Source of the DNA: Takakia lepidozioides | Lineage: Eukaryota > Streptophyta > Takakiopsida > Takakiales > Takakiaceae | Assembly (NCBI GenBank): GCA_030704615.1 | Contig: CM060731.1 | Location: 10,912,001-10,976,000 of the forward strand | Direction of reading: 5' to 3' | DNA: 64,000 nt | In this document: positions 24,100-36,600 of the stretch, one piece after another | How positions within the stretch are numbered: position 1 is the stretch's first letter | Layout: each line of letters begins with the position of its first letter | Position numbers and translations under genes: made by a program | The notes under the pieces: generated by a model | Database searches by the model: none | Told to the model about the DNA's origin: nothing | Seen by the model: the letters and a program-made list of their open reading frames with translations, nothing else

Positions 24100-24720
24100 C
24101 AAGGCTCAAGCTGGTACATGTAAGCTCTCCCTTTGCTCTCACACTTTAGGTGAGTTCAATATTGGTAGTCTACATGTTGTTGATTACTACAATCGAAAGG
24201 GGTTTCATTCTGTTTTGTTTTAAGGGGTGGTTACAAACAAGTGTATTTTCTGGGATTATGATATAGGTTGGGTTGGTTCAATGCGTGATGCTAATAATTT
24301 ATGGGGTCGTACAACAATTGGACAATTTTGTGAAGCCGAGAAATTGGCACCATATGCTTTAGTTGGAGATGCACCTTACCCTGCACTCCCATGGATGTTT
24401 CCACCATTCAAGGGCCATAAAGATGGCCTTTCAAGAGAATAGTATCATTGGAATTTCATTCAGAGTAGTACCAGAATGTGTGTAGAGATGAGTTTTGGCT
24501 TGCTCAAGGGCGTTGGAGAATTTTGCTGATGGAATGGATGTGAACCTTGAGACGGTTCCAGACATTGTGGGGGCATGTATTGTTTTACACAACATATGCA
24601 CTCTCCATGCTGACACATTTAGATGAGTGGTTGGCTGAGGCACAAGCAGAGGTTCATGATTCTATGCATACAACTATACGAAAACAAATCAATTGTAGGA
24701 AACAGAGCTAAAGCTGAAAG
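24100..24720 (+). pseudogene. PIF/Harbinger transposase remnant
   Basis: The plus strand carries the C-terminal half of a DDE_Tnp_4 transposase: DYYNRKGFHSVLF, then VTNKCIFWDYDIGWVGSMRD, GDAPYPALPWMFPPFKG, HWNFIQSSTRMCVEMSFGLL and, in a shifted frame, MDVNLETVPDIVGACIVLHN. The middle Asp (GSMRDANNLW) and the final Glu (CVEMSFGLLKG) of the DDE triad are present. A TAA at 24221-24223 interrupts the block between VLF and GVVTNK. A frameshift follows near 24510. The first Asp region upstream is degraded, so the copy is inactive. Confidence 0.8.
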
Positions 24721-24923
24721 TTCAAGGCAAAATCTCAATGGGATTGACACAAATGCAAGAGTAAGATCTTGAGAGTCTAATGAAACAAGAGGCAGCCAAA
24801 AGGTACGAAATTGTCATGCAATCTCATGGAAAGAGTGCAAAAGAAATTAGCAGAAAGAACAAATAGCATTGCCAAAACTTTGTGGAATACAAAGAAGATG
24901 AACATCATCTCTGAGGCATTTCC

Positions 24924-25664
24924 TCATGACCGGCAAGTACCATGCCCTGATAGTGATTGAGAATAGAACTTGTCAGCTAGTACCTTCATTGTCTCTTGCA
25001 TTGACATCAATAAAGCTATTTTGATGTGTTCAGAAGCTTTCATATTTGCCATCATATCTTTGCTACTTTGTCTTACTTCCAAACAACGCTGACGAAAACT
25101 CTTATTTTTCTTCATCTTTTCCACTGAACTTTTCACCACTACTCCCTTTATTTCCCAAATAATTGTCTTTATCCTTCTCTACAGTAGAACCTCCTGCCTT
25201 GTATTGAGGCCTCAACGCATACCAAAATTGTAACCACCAAATCATAACTACAGCCACACAACATATCAATGCAACCCGCACGTATTGTCTCTTCAACCTA
25301 ACCATGACTACTTACTAACTGCACATAAACCCTACAAAGCATCATTCCAAGAAACATGTCTGCTTGTGCCACCACCGGGATTAAAGATCAGCAATTAATT
25401 AGAAGGAGCAGAGAATTGGTCTTGCATTTCACCACGCAATATTATGAAATGGATTACCCAGTGATCCTTCCCACGCACCACCACTAAATTTCTTCTCTTC
25501 AACTGTTTCTTCTGCATCTGCCATGTTTTTCTTCTTTGATGCTCTCTTCTTGTTGCTGCCCCTCTTGCCGCAAGTGTGGTATTGCCCTTAGGTTGTCGAA
25601 GAGAAATGTCACCAAAAATCGCCATGTCATAAGACTGGAGAAAGACCAACGTGCCAGCAGTCAT
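24924..25664 (-). pseudogene. Possible second ORF (Myb-like) of the Harbinger element
   Basis: Convergent with the transposase remnant. The minus strand encodes a basic segment (25664-25395) ending in LRGEMQDQFSAPSN, and a helical Lys/Met-rich segment (25139-24924) with KALLMSMQETMKVLADKF-like character. PIF/Harbinger elements carry a separate Myb/trihelix-like protein needed for transposition, often in this convergent layout. The Myb fold itself is not clearly readable, so the call rests on position and weak similarity. Confidence 0.35.
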
Positions 25665-25769
25665 CCCAAATCAATTGAAGTAAACAATGCGCGCAAAAAT
25701 GAATGCCATAACCTAAAGAGCCGCCCTGCAATCCTTTATGAACCCCCTGCATTTCAACCTAAATAGCCT

Positions 25770-27640
25770 TGAAATTCAAGAACGCCCTGCAAATATCTAG
25801 GCCCGCGCATGGGAAACTCTCTCGACCCCTGCGCTCTGCCGCCGTCGCTGCTGCACTCCTCCTAGCCCGCCCTGCTATGGGCCCGTGGCGAATACCCGGA
25901 GCTGCCATCGCCGTCCATATCCGGGTTAGGGTGTAGGTCTGGAAATGCCCAGACTAGCGCCGGCCACCATGCCCATGCCGGGCAATGAAGGGGTTCGGGC
26001 CCATGCTTTATGGGGTACCTTATGCTCACCCTAACCTAACCGCAGTTGCTATGTCAACAACTTGGGCAAGTTAGCGGGGGGAAAATGAGTTGAAAGATGG
26101 GAGTGTCCCCTAAACTTTCGTCTACCTGCCCACCCTGCCCACCCCTTCACGCATTGGCCAATGCCACCCAATGCCATTTGATTGGGGACCTGATTATCTA
26201 TCCAAGTGAGCCCAAATATAGGCCAATCAACTTTAACCATAGGGAGTAATGGTCGGTTAAGCAAGCTTGACCGATATACCACTTAAGGGTTAAAGAGCCA
26301 GTGATGACATTTGTCCCCTTAGTATATTTAAAAATGGAAAAGCAAAATACCCCCAAAAAGCATCCATTAGCAAATTTAGGTATTTTGATTTGAAACTTGG
26401 AGAGAGCCGCATCTTGTAGGTGCCCAAGATTGTGAATCTAGAGGCATTTAGAATTGAAAAATGCAAAAGAACTTGGTCAGTACATTTTCTTAGCACACAT
26501 TTTATGTTGGATGAAAAATCATATCATTTGGTTATAGTTTCCCAATTTCAACGGTGAAATTGCTCAAAATTCTTAGTGTGGATAGATGTAGGAGAGTACA
26601 TCTAGCAACTACTTTTAGTTTTAATTAATTAATATAGCGTGGTTGTCATATTTGCATTTTTTGGGGCATGCATGCAAGCCCACTAAAAGTAGTTGCTGAC
26701 CTCTTACAGTAGTAAGTACGAGAACCGCTCTCCTCTTTTACATAACCGGTTTTTCTAAGCATCTCGAGTACGTGTCTACTAATTACTGGCTCACTGGACT
26801 CTGGTTACAGGCAGTAACCTGCGACCCTCAAAAGATTTGCTACTGATTACCTACCTACCTTCAAGGTGGCAATCCACCTTCCCATTGGTTGGTGAAATCG
26901 ATAACCTGCTGTGCATGGATGTAAAGTTGTCAGTAACGTGGTGCACATGGATGACTGTCACTCTCGATGTTTCGAAAACCCCGGTTATGTCCGGTAACTG
27001 GCTCGAGGCCACAAGGTTACCGCATCCACCTTCGGTGCGACTGCGCCTCAGCTACATGCGGTAACCCTGTAGCCTCTTGCCGGTTACCTAGTCCGTACCC
27101 TCTCACGGCGGTGGTACCCTGTCAAGTGGTGCTGCAGCCTTCACCTCCACTGCTAAGTAGACTTCCATTGGCTCCTCCAAAGCACTCTTAACACTGGACG
27201 TTAAAGAATCTTTATCTTTTTTTTATCTTTGTTTCTACCATACCGTAATTAATTATGCCTACCTACAAAGTTTGTTTAACGTCCAGTGAACTTATAGAGC
27301 CTACAGCTCAACACACAGCCCACTGAGTGGCCAATGGAGGGTTGGTGGCACATGTTGAAGGATTGAACCCAGGATCACCCAGGTTATACACAGGCAACCA
27401 CTGGGCACAAATACCTGCTCAAGTGCCTACCTACAAAGTATGGACTGGGTACTTACTGTTTGTAAGGGCTCAAATGTAGGGGTGATGAAGGGCAGGTACA
27501 AAAATAGGAGTTCATGCAAGATGGTGAATAAGGCAAGCCCTAAATTGGGAGGGAGAGACACAAGGACCGTGACTCGGGCGCTTGCAAAGAAACTCTGGAA
27601 CTTTCTTCAGGGTCCGGATCTGCGGGAGAGGCAGCTGCAA
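25770..27640. other. Region upstream of CSN2
   Basis: No second gene seen. 25800-25960 is GC-rich. 26740-27110 contains many GGTTAC/GTAACC words (for example near 26800, 26988, 27014, 27059, 27081). The actual CSN2 promoter and transcription start cannot be fixed from sequence alone. Confidence 0.4.
27192..27288. mobile_element. 97-bp MITE-like element with 14-bp perfect inverted termini
   Basis: CACTGGACGTTAAA at 27192-27205 is the exact reverse complement of TTTAACGTCCAGTG at 27275-27288. The interior is AT-rich and non-coding. Termini starting CACT hint at a CACTA-type origin, but I see no convincing 3-bp target duplication. It lies about 360 bases upstream of the CSN2 start codon. Confidence 0.6.
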
Positions 27641-27649
27641 AGTGCAGTC

Positions 27650-30600
27650 ATGGATTCAGGTGCACGGCTTGCTCCTTCTTGTTGTCAGAGTCAGAGACCC
27701 ACGATTGCGTTCATCTGTAATGGTTCACTGCAGAACCATAGTATGATTTTCAAGAACTCGTAACTGGTTTTGTGAGCGGGATGATGTCATCTGATGGGTG
27801 GGATTCTGCTTAAATCTATTTTGATTTGAATGGGACGTTGCTTTGAAGGCTTGTGTCGCACAACCCTAATTGGTATCGGTCTCCAACTGTGACGGGGTCA
27901 TTCCTGTGGCTCAATTTCAGGGCATTGTGGGAGATATCTTCTCAGTGGGCTCTAACTTAATTTGCAATTGGTAACTCTGTACCTAGGTCTCAGACGAAAT
28001 GTATAATTGAGTCAGCATTGGAACTGTAGCCTGAAGACATGCGTCTAAACTCTTACTGGGCAGGAAATGAGTTTGTGGCAATAAGCTCAGATTGTCATGT
28101 TGTGGTTTAGGACTGACTTGAATTTTGTTTTGGGGTTGATGGTTGTGAAATCAAAGATGCGGATATGGAAGACTATGGGTTTGAGTACTCAGACGAGGAG
28201 CCTGAAGAGCAGGACGTTGATATTGAGAACCAGTACTACAACTCAAAAGGTAGCTTCCGCTCCTTAGGCTATGGCTGTGAAGATGCCCTGTATCAGTGCT
28301 CACGCTGCTGTAGCCCAAGTGACTGCTATGTTTTGGCCTGTCCAAGTTCCAAGAATAGGCAAACCATGCTGTAGACCTAAACTCCCCCAAGTTTTTTGAG
28401 GACGAATTTGATCAACTAGATTGTCTCACCTTCACCTGTAAGTAACCACTGAAAATAGTGCCCACCTCCATACCCCCCGCAAAAAGACTTAAAAGCCCTA
28501 ATTGGCTCAGGTGGCATCAAATGTTATGCACTCACAGGTGAGACAAGGGTAACTTAAACTGTAGGCAGGGATTGGGGAAGTTTTGCAAGTTGCTGATTAT
28601 ATTTGACAGTTGGAAGGTTATGAGGCTCTGACTGTAGTAGGCTGTGTGTCTAGGATTGGTGGAAGCCGATGCAGAGGGTGCTCTCAAGGGTTTTGCTGAG
28701 GTAGTTAAGATGGAAGGCGAGAAAGGCGAATGGTCAGCTCTGTCACCGTCCCCTTCTCCTGCTCCCCTACCATTATTCTGCCTCTACCTAGTTCGGCTTC
28801 GTTCCTTTGCAGATTTTCTAATATATAAAGGCCAACATTGTACATCAACTTGAGATCTTGAATCAGGCCAGACTCTTCTTCCTTGGCAATAGTTGAAGCT
28901 CATTGAATGCAAGTCCCTTGTCCACCAAATATGTGATGTCTGAGATAACAGCTATTGTATTTACAGCCACTTCCAAAAAGTCGGTTTTAAAACATTGGAC
29001 TTCCACACTGCTGCAGTTGTCTAGTTCAGAAACAGCGACAAGTGGAGTAAGAGTGTGGGACAAACAAGGAAAGAACATCAAGAACAAATCTCATTTTTCG
29101 CTTCTTCCAAGGCCTTCAAAGTCGTTTGGTAAAACAACAGGGTGGATATTTACTTAATTGGAAAATTTGTGTCAGGTCTACAGCACTTTTTCCAGAATCT
29201 GGTATCTGAGTTCATGGCTGCCCAAACAGATTTTGTCACTGTATTTTCACGGACAAGATTACAAGTGTTGATTTAATATCTGCAAATTATCCAAAGACTT
29301 CATTTGTTTCTTGGAACTTGCTTCCTCCCTTCCTCAGTTAGTGTTAAGATTGACAAGCACTTGGTGTTATGACAGGGGGTTTAAGGCATTGAAGCAGACA
29401 GTAAAGCTTCATTATCGGCTGGGCAACTACAAGCAGATGATGGATGCCTATAGGGAGATGCTGACCTACATCAAGTCAGCTGTGACCCGCAATTACAGTG
29501 AGAAATGCATCAATAATATCCTTGATTTTGTATCTGGCAGCGCTAGCCAGAACCTGGAGCTGCTGCAAGAGTTTTACCAAACGACGTTGAAGGCCTTGGA
29601 AGAAGCGAAAAATGAGGTTTGTTCTTGATGTTCTTTCCATGTTTGTCCCACACCATAAGCTCTTTAGCCTTTATGGATGTCATAAAGGTGGTCCTTTCTT
29701 CTACTTTTTCTCTCTCTTTCTCTCTTTCTCTCCAATTTTCTCTCCCTGTCCTCTAGGAAGCCTATTGCCATTGGGTGGACTTGATACGGGAGTACATTAA
29801 TGTCTCTGTGACTAAATGTCGGCCTTGTGACCTCGTGTCCTTGTTTGTTTCGACCTGAAGCGCTTTGCTCCAGGTAAGGTAGTGCATTGGATTTAGTTGG
29901 AAAGCTTGGGGCCTTTCCCTCTTTAGAATATGCCTACACGGGCAATTCCCTGCAACTCCCTGGAGTGTGATCTCTGAATGGTAACAAGCGGACCCCTACC
30001 ACTTGGGGGCAGCCCCGCCGCCCAAATTGGGCAGTCGTATGCTCTGTATAGCATACTTGGCACTTGGGCTCGGGTTGGTTCCTGTGCTTAAACTTATAGC
30101 CTGCGAGATCAATCAAAATTTTAGCTCCTATCAACATCAACACTCCCCAGGGTGATTCCTGGGAATTGGTTACTTATGCCAAATCTAGGGCTTCATGTGT
30201 AGTTTTTGGGGTGAATCCCAGGATGGACGATGTGTCCTTTAAAACGACATGCTCTAGCTTAGGCTTGGATTTCATGGCTAATGGTTCCATCTCGAGACTT
30301 GATAACAGGGGTACGTTGAAGGTTGCAATGACCAAAAGTGCTTCTAATAGAGTCCCGCATCAATTCAATCTCAAAGAAGTTCGTCCCTTGACTGGCTGGA
30401 GAGCGGTCTTAGACATTGGTGATTCAATGGGGCGCTCTAGGAAGACAACCAAGGGCAAGGACTTCAACTTGAGAGTTTCTAATCGGTTTGATGCTCTGGA
30501 TGAGGTTGAATCCAAACAGCCAGAAGGACAAGATGCCCCTAAGTGTACAGAACCTGAACGTCCTGAATCTGAAGGATTTGGTACTCTGAATGGTTCACCA

Positions 30601-33600
30601 ATCCTCAAGGTTTACAGAAGACGAACAAATTCTATACACGGGGTAATTGTCCCCAAGCCGTCAGATGGACAATCTGTCCCTAAGTGTGCAGAGTCTGAAC
30701 GTCGTGTAACTGAAGGATTTGGTACTCTAAATGGTTTACCAATCCTCAAAGTCTACACAAGACGAGCAAAATCTATACACGGGGTAATTGTCCCCAAGCG
30801 GTCTGACGGACAATATGCCCCTAAGTGTGTGGAGCCTGTGCGTCGTGTAAATGAAGGATTTGGTACCCTGAATGGCTTACCAATTCTCAAAGTTTACACA
30901 AGACGGGCAAAATCTACACATGGGGTAACTGTCCCCCCTTTGCAGAACGGTTGGCCGCCCAGGAGCAATCACAAGCTACCTAGACGACAAACAATTCACA
31001 TGCAAAGGGCTTTTTTGCAGCTGGCCACTTTCAACTTCTCAGGGCTTACTAACCAAAGGAAACAACTCGAAGTGGGACAAGTTCTTCGGACTAATGATAT
31101 TCATATCTGTGCTGGGCAAGAAACATGGGAAACGTTGGATAAACTGGTTGGAGATGTCAATGGTTATAAATGGGCAGGTAAGATGTGTACTCTCAAGGCA
31201 GTCTCTGCCAAACGCGGTCAAAAAGGGGTTGGATTCTTTGTCCGTGATTTCTTGTTTGACAATTGTGAAATTATCAACAAGGGTTTGAGGTACGAGCATA
31301 GTATCTGGCTAAAACTGAATCTGAAGGGCGGCATGAGTAGGAAGGACCTCTTTGTGGGTTGTGTTTACATGCCCACAGAGGGGACCCTTAGTGCTGACGC
31401 AGACAAAGCCTTTGAAGATGTAAAGCTGGACTGTGCTTTGTTCCTTGCCAAAGGTCAGGTAGTGCTATTGGGTGACTTCAATGCCCGGGTGGGCAAAGGG
31501 CTCCATCAGGACGATATCATTGGGCCTTTTGGCGAGGACGAGCTGAATTCTAATGGCAGACGGTTAATTAACTGTCTGGAAGAGCTTCAGCTTTTGACCT
31601 TGAATAACAGGACAAGAGGTGACCAAGTGCAGTGGACTCGTGAGAAATCCCAAACTTGGGAACGTCCCATTGTGGACTATATCATAATGGACAAAAATTT
31701 GTTTCCCCAGTGTGCCAATGTGTTGATTGACAGAACTGATATTGGTACCTCTGACCACTTCCTGGTTTGGACTGAGATCAAAAGGTGTTTTCCCAACACC
31801 AAGAGATCTGTGAAACGTTCGATTCGGAAGTGGCGCATAGAAAAATTTCATAATGAGGAGGTCAAGGCTGAGTACGTCCAGGCCTGGCAAGAGGCTCTCC
31901 CTCATTTTGTCCAATCGCTCCAAGAACTTCAGTCTCGCTCTGACAACGCAAGAAATGAAGTTGAAAGAGCAGTGGACTCTTGGGAGAGTTTCGTTTCCTC
32001 CGTGGCTGACAAGATCATTGGGAGGAAACTAATTGTCTGCGGTAGAGCTGTTAATTGGTGGACCAATGAGATCAAACTCAAGATAGCTGCGAGACGAGCC
32101 CTCTATAAAGAGTGCTGCAAGTTGAAAACCAACAGAGAATTGTGGGCGAGGTACTACCAGCTCCGTAAAGATATCAATCAGCTTGTTAGGTCTCAGAAGA
32201 AATTATACTGGGACAAGTTATACAGTGAAATAAACTCAAACCACCATGGTGGTAATGACAAGAAATTCTGGTTGGCCCTTCAACGTTTGTACAAGCCGAA
32301 AAGCGGTTAGCAAGTACAAGCGCTGAAGACTACTAAAGGTGCAGTGGTGACTTCATCGGTTGACATTGTCTAAACCTTTGAAACTCACTACAGTATCCTT
32401 GGCAGAACTTCTAGGTCTAATAGTGAGGGGTCTTCCGCTGAATGGAGGGACACAGTTGGAAAAACTGTTGATTCAAAACAGCCCTGGAGTATATTTCAAT
32501 GGCTTATAACGCTCCCATTAGTTCTTCTGAGATTGTGGAAGCAATTGAACATTTAAATGGACGTAAAGCTGGTGGACCTGATGGTATTGTCAACGAGCTT
32601 ATCAAGCACGGTGGCGATCCCATGATAGAGGCCCTAGTTCTCCTCTTTAACCTTATCTGGAAGACTGAAATGATCCCCTTTCGCTGGCGACAGGGGGTCA
32701 TTGTCAATCTATACAAGAAGGGTGACAGAGAAGAACCGGGGAACTACCGTGGCATCACGCTCCTCAATGCTGTTGGCAAGACATTCTGCAGAGTTATAAG
32801 TACTCGTCTCGAGGTTGATCTGGAGTCTAGAGGTTGTTTCCACGAAGGCCAAGCTGGCTTTCGGCGAAACAGGGGCTGTGTGGATCATATCTTCACTCTA
32901 AGCCAGATTATCCAGGGAAGGAAAAAAGAAGGGAAACCCACTTATGTTTTTTTCCTGGATGTCAAAAAGTCTTATGACACAGTGTGGAGAGATGGCCTAT
33001 GGTTCCGCCTCTGGTCTTGTGGGATCAAGGGAAAGATGTGGAGAGTTGTCCACAACTTGTATGCTCACACCAAAAGCTGTGTCACTGTTAACGGACAGAA
33101 GTCCAACTTCTTTGACATAGACCAAGGTGTAGCTCAAGGATGTACTCTCTCCCCTCTGCTCTTCAATGTTTTCATCAATCAACTCCTCGAGGATGTGGAA
33201 AGTGAGGGATTTGGGTTAAGGGTGGGTGATACCACCATACCAGCCCTTATGTTTGCGGATGACTTCGCAGGCATAGGGGAGACTCCAACCAATCTCCAGG
33301 AGTTGATTGATTGCGAGAAGAGATACTTTGATCTTTGGGGGTTAGAGGCTAATGTCAGCAAATGTGCAGTGGTAGCATTCAACGACAGAGGAGAGGGAGG
33401 AAGTGATCTTAAGTGGCAGTGGGGTAGCCAAGAGATCCCGGTCCTCCCTTCCTACACTTACCTGGGCGTTGAGTTTTCCTCCAATTGTAATTGGGATGCA
33501 CTTATCCGGAAAGTTGATCAAACTGGCAAGGCAAAGCTCTGGGGCTCACTAAATTTTTCCACTGCAGAGGGGCCAACTCCGAGGTTAAGAAAACCATGCT

Positions 33601-36600
33601 TTGTTGCGTTATTAGACCTGCCTTGGAGTACGGATCTGCAATATGGGTTGATAACTCCAACCAGGCTAAGTCTCTAGAATCCATTCAAGTGGGGGTGCTT
33701 AAGGAGTGTATGTCAGCATGCTCCAAAACAGCCAATGTGGCTGTTCGGGGTGAGTTTGGCATTCCGTCCTTAAGCTCCCGACGAGATGAATTCAAGGTCA
33801 GATGGTGGGGTCAGCTGCAACATATGGCCAACACCAGATATCCTAAGTTAATCGACTCTATACCTTGGAAACAGGACCGCCCTGTCAAACAGGCTAAGTC
33901 CTGGCAGAAGAGAGTAGAAGAGATTCTCAAGGACCTGGACCTGGACCCGCAAGTCTTGACCCTGCTGGATCAATCTGACGTGGAGGCTGTAGTGTCCAAA
34001 GCCATGTCTATTGCCATGAGATTGTCTGATGAAAATGAAGTTAGGCAGAAAACTTCCCTGAACAGTCAGTGACATGGGGGAGGACATCTTGGATGACCTC
34101 AAGGGTCTACCCACTCTTGGCACTAGACTGAAATTTAAACTCAGGGCAGGAAGCCTACCTTTGAACAGCAAACAGAAGCAGAGAGGAAAGGGAGAGTGCA
34201 ATTGCCCGTTGTGTGGGCAATCTGAAGACAGTATTCATTTTCTAATACACTGTCTGGGGTTCTCTTACCAAAGAGGCTCTCTCTTCAAATCTATCAAGGG
34301 AATTGTGCCTGTACCCCTGTTTACCAACTTTGAAAGTCTCGAGGCTGAGCCAAAAGCTCAGGCCCTCGTGAGGCCTAGTTTTTGGGCAAATCACACACAG
34401 CAGATTGATGCTTGTGTGAAGGGATTTCTACAGGATATCTGGAAAACCCGGATTAATTCTATATATGAAGGTAAGTCTTACTACCAATGTCAGCCCCTGA
34501 CAGAGGTAGGTTCTGTCCCTTTTGTTCCCGCTCAAACTGGGCGCGGGGTCAATGGCCACAAGGCTACGGCAAACAACGTCGTATGAGTACAATCTTTCTC
34601 TCCAATTTTCCGCTCAAACTGGGCGCGGGGTCAATGGCCACAAGCCTACGGCAAACAACGTCTTATGAGTACATTCTTTCTCTCCAATGGTTGTAGATGC
34701 AACAGGAAGGTAAAGGATCAGATGCACCTATGCTGATGTCCTTGGGAAAGATGGGTGATGATGTTACAGAGATTGTGGTTCAAGACAAATTTGAAGCTTT
34801 GTAAGCTATGGTTTGACATGGGCGAGTATGGCCGCATGAACAAGGTAGGCTGTTTATCATCACTTTGCCCCACTCTGTTTACCAATATATTTGATCTCCA
34901 GATAATTGTCCATCATTTCACTGAAGCTTCCGTCTGGGCTGATCTGTTGCTTGCTTGTGAGACAAACTAGTAGCAAGAAAGAGTTGTGAGACGGATGTGC
35001 ATGCCAGAATATTGTCAGAGTATCATGCAACATTCAACATGCAGCCATTCTGGTGGTTAGCCTTCTGGAGGTTATAGTCACAGTCAACGGAGGGTCACTA
35101 CCCAATTGGTAATGTACCCACTGAATAAGCAGAGAGCCGGCTGTACAGGAATATTGACTTGTTGTGGAAACAAATTAGCTGAGCAGCGGGAATGAGGATA
35201 TCCAGTAGAAAGTGAGGTCTATTAAGTAGAGATCTTCACTAAATTCACAGTGCTTGAATCACTTTCAGTCAGAAATTGTCCCCACCCCTAGCAAGGCATT
35301 GAGTCCCATAATTACACCCAACCCTTGTTTTCATGTTTGAGTGGGCCACTGTTTGCTGCAGATATTGAAGGAGCTGCATAAGTCCTGTCAAAGAGAAGAT
35401 GGTTCGGATGACCAGAAAAAAGGGACTCAATTGCTGGAGGTTTACGCGATTGAGATCCAGATGTACACAGAGACCAAGAACAACAAGAAGCTCAAGGTTT
35501 TTATCTTCCTCCACATAGTGATTCCTAGTTTGAAGAGTTTGTGGAACTTGAATGAGATGTTGATGGAACATGGATTGACCATCTTGTCATTCCAAGTGTC
35601 AGGTGTTGAAATTGCTCTTTGAAGGGTTTGAAACGAGGATGATTTCATAACTGCCTCAGTGATGTGTGACTGGCTTTGGGAGCAATAATATTGGGGAGAT
35701 TTTCTGAACTTTAACACAGGCTATACCAACAGCCTACAGACCTTGAATCAGACACATAATCATCACTTTTCTGATCAATAACTAATTGTGTAAGCTAGTG
35801 TGCTAATTAAGGTCAGAGTTGAATGTCCCTGTATAAATCAACCTTGAAGGTTATTAGCCTTTACCCAGCCTTCTTAAAGAAGATTTAGCATTTGTCTTGT
35901 TGATCTTCAACTAATTATCTATGTGTGCTAACTAAAGAGAAGAGAAGTTTATGAAGTCCTTTGTCGGATTGAGGCCTACTCAAGCAAGTAGTGCGTCGCG
36001 TTACTTGTTCTATTTGTCCCTGTCGGCCCTCAAGCCCCCCTCGTGGATTTTATCTGTTTGTGAGTGATACTCCTTGATGTTTTGAATGTGTTTATTAGCT
36101 GTTTGTGTTCTTGTGGTATGCAGCAACTGTACCAGAAGGCCTTGTCCATAAAGTCCGCAATTCCCCACCCACGCATCATGGGAATCATCCACGAATGTGG
36201 GGGCAAGATGCACATGGCTGAGCGGCAGTGGGCTGAGGCAGCCTCTGACTTTTTTGAGGCTTTTAAAAACTATGATGAGGCTGGCACCCATCGCCGCATA
36301 CAGTGCCTCAAGTGAGTGTTTCCTTGAAGTGTTCTATGCCAGTCTTGTTCTGTTATCACTTTTGTTGAGTGCCCGTGTTTGTTTTCAAACAAGTTCAAGA
36401 CAGCCTCATACTGCTGAATGCTTGGAAGGAAGGCAGGGATGTTGTCTCTGTAGGACAGGAGAGGAAATGAACTTTGACCTGCTCGTCAACCACAACTGAC
36501 TATGCCTGTACTCAATGTTGAGCTGTAATGAACCCATCCACGAGATAGCGGGGTCAGTATCTGGGGAACCATGACATATTTCCCAATGCCCAGATTGGAC

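Noticed and set aside
26740-27110. Cluster of GGTTACC/GGTAACC words as an operator array upstream of CSN2
   Set aside because: Spacing is irregular and the words are short; not distinguishable from a local degenerate repeat by eye.
28165-28374. CSN2 translation start at ATG 28165
   Set aside because: The upstream 10-base exon gives a better conserved N-terminus and the family length of 439 residues.
33502-34201. Minus-strand frames within the LINE
   Set aside because: Antisense to the RT C-terminal coding region, with no independent features.
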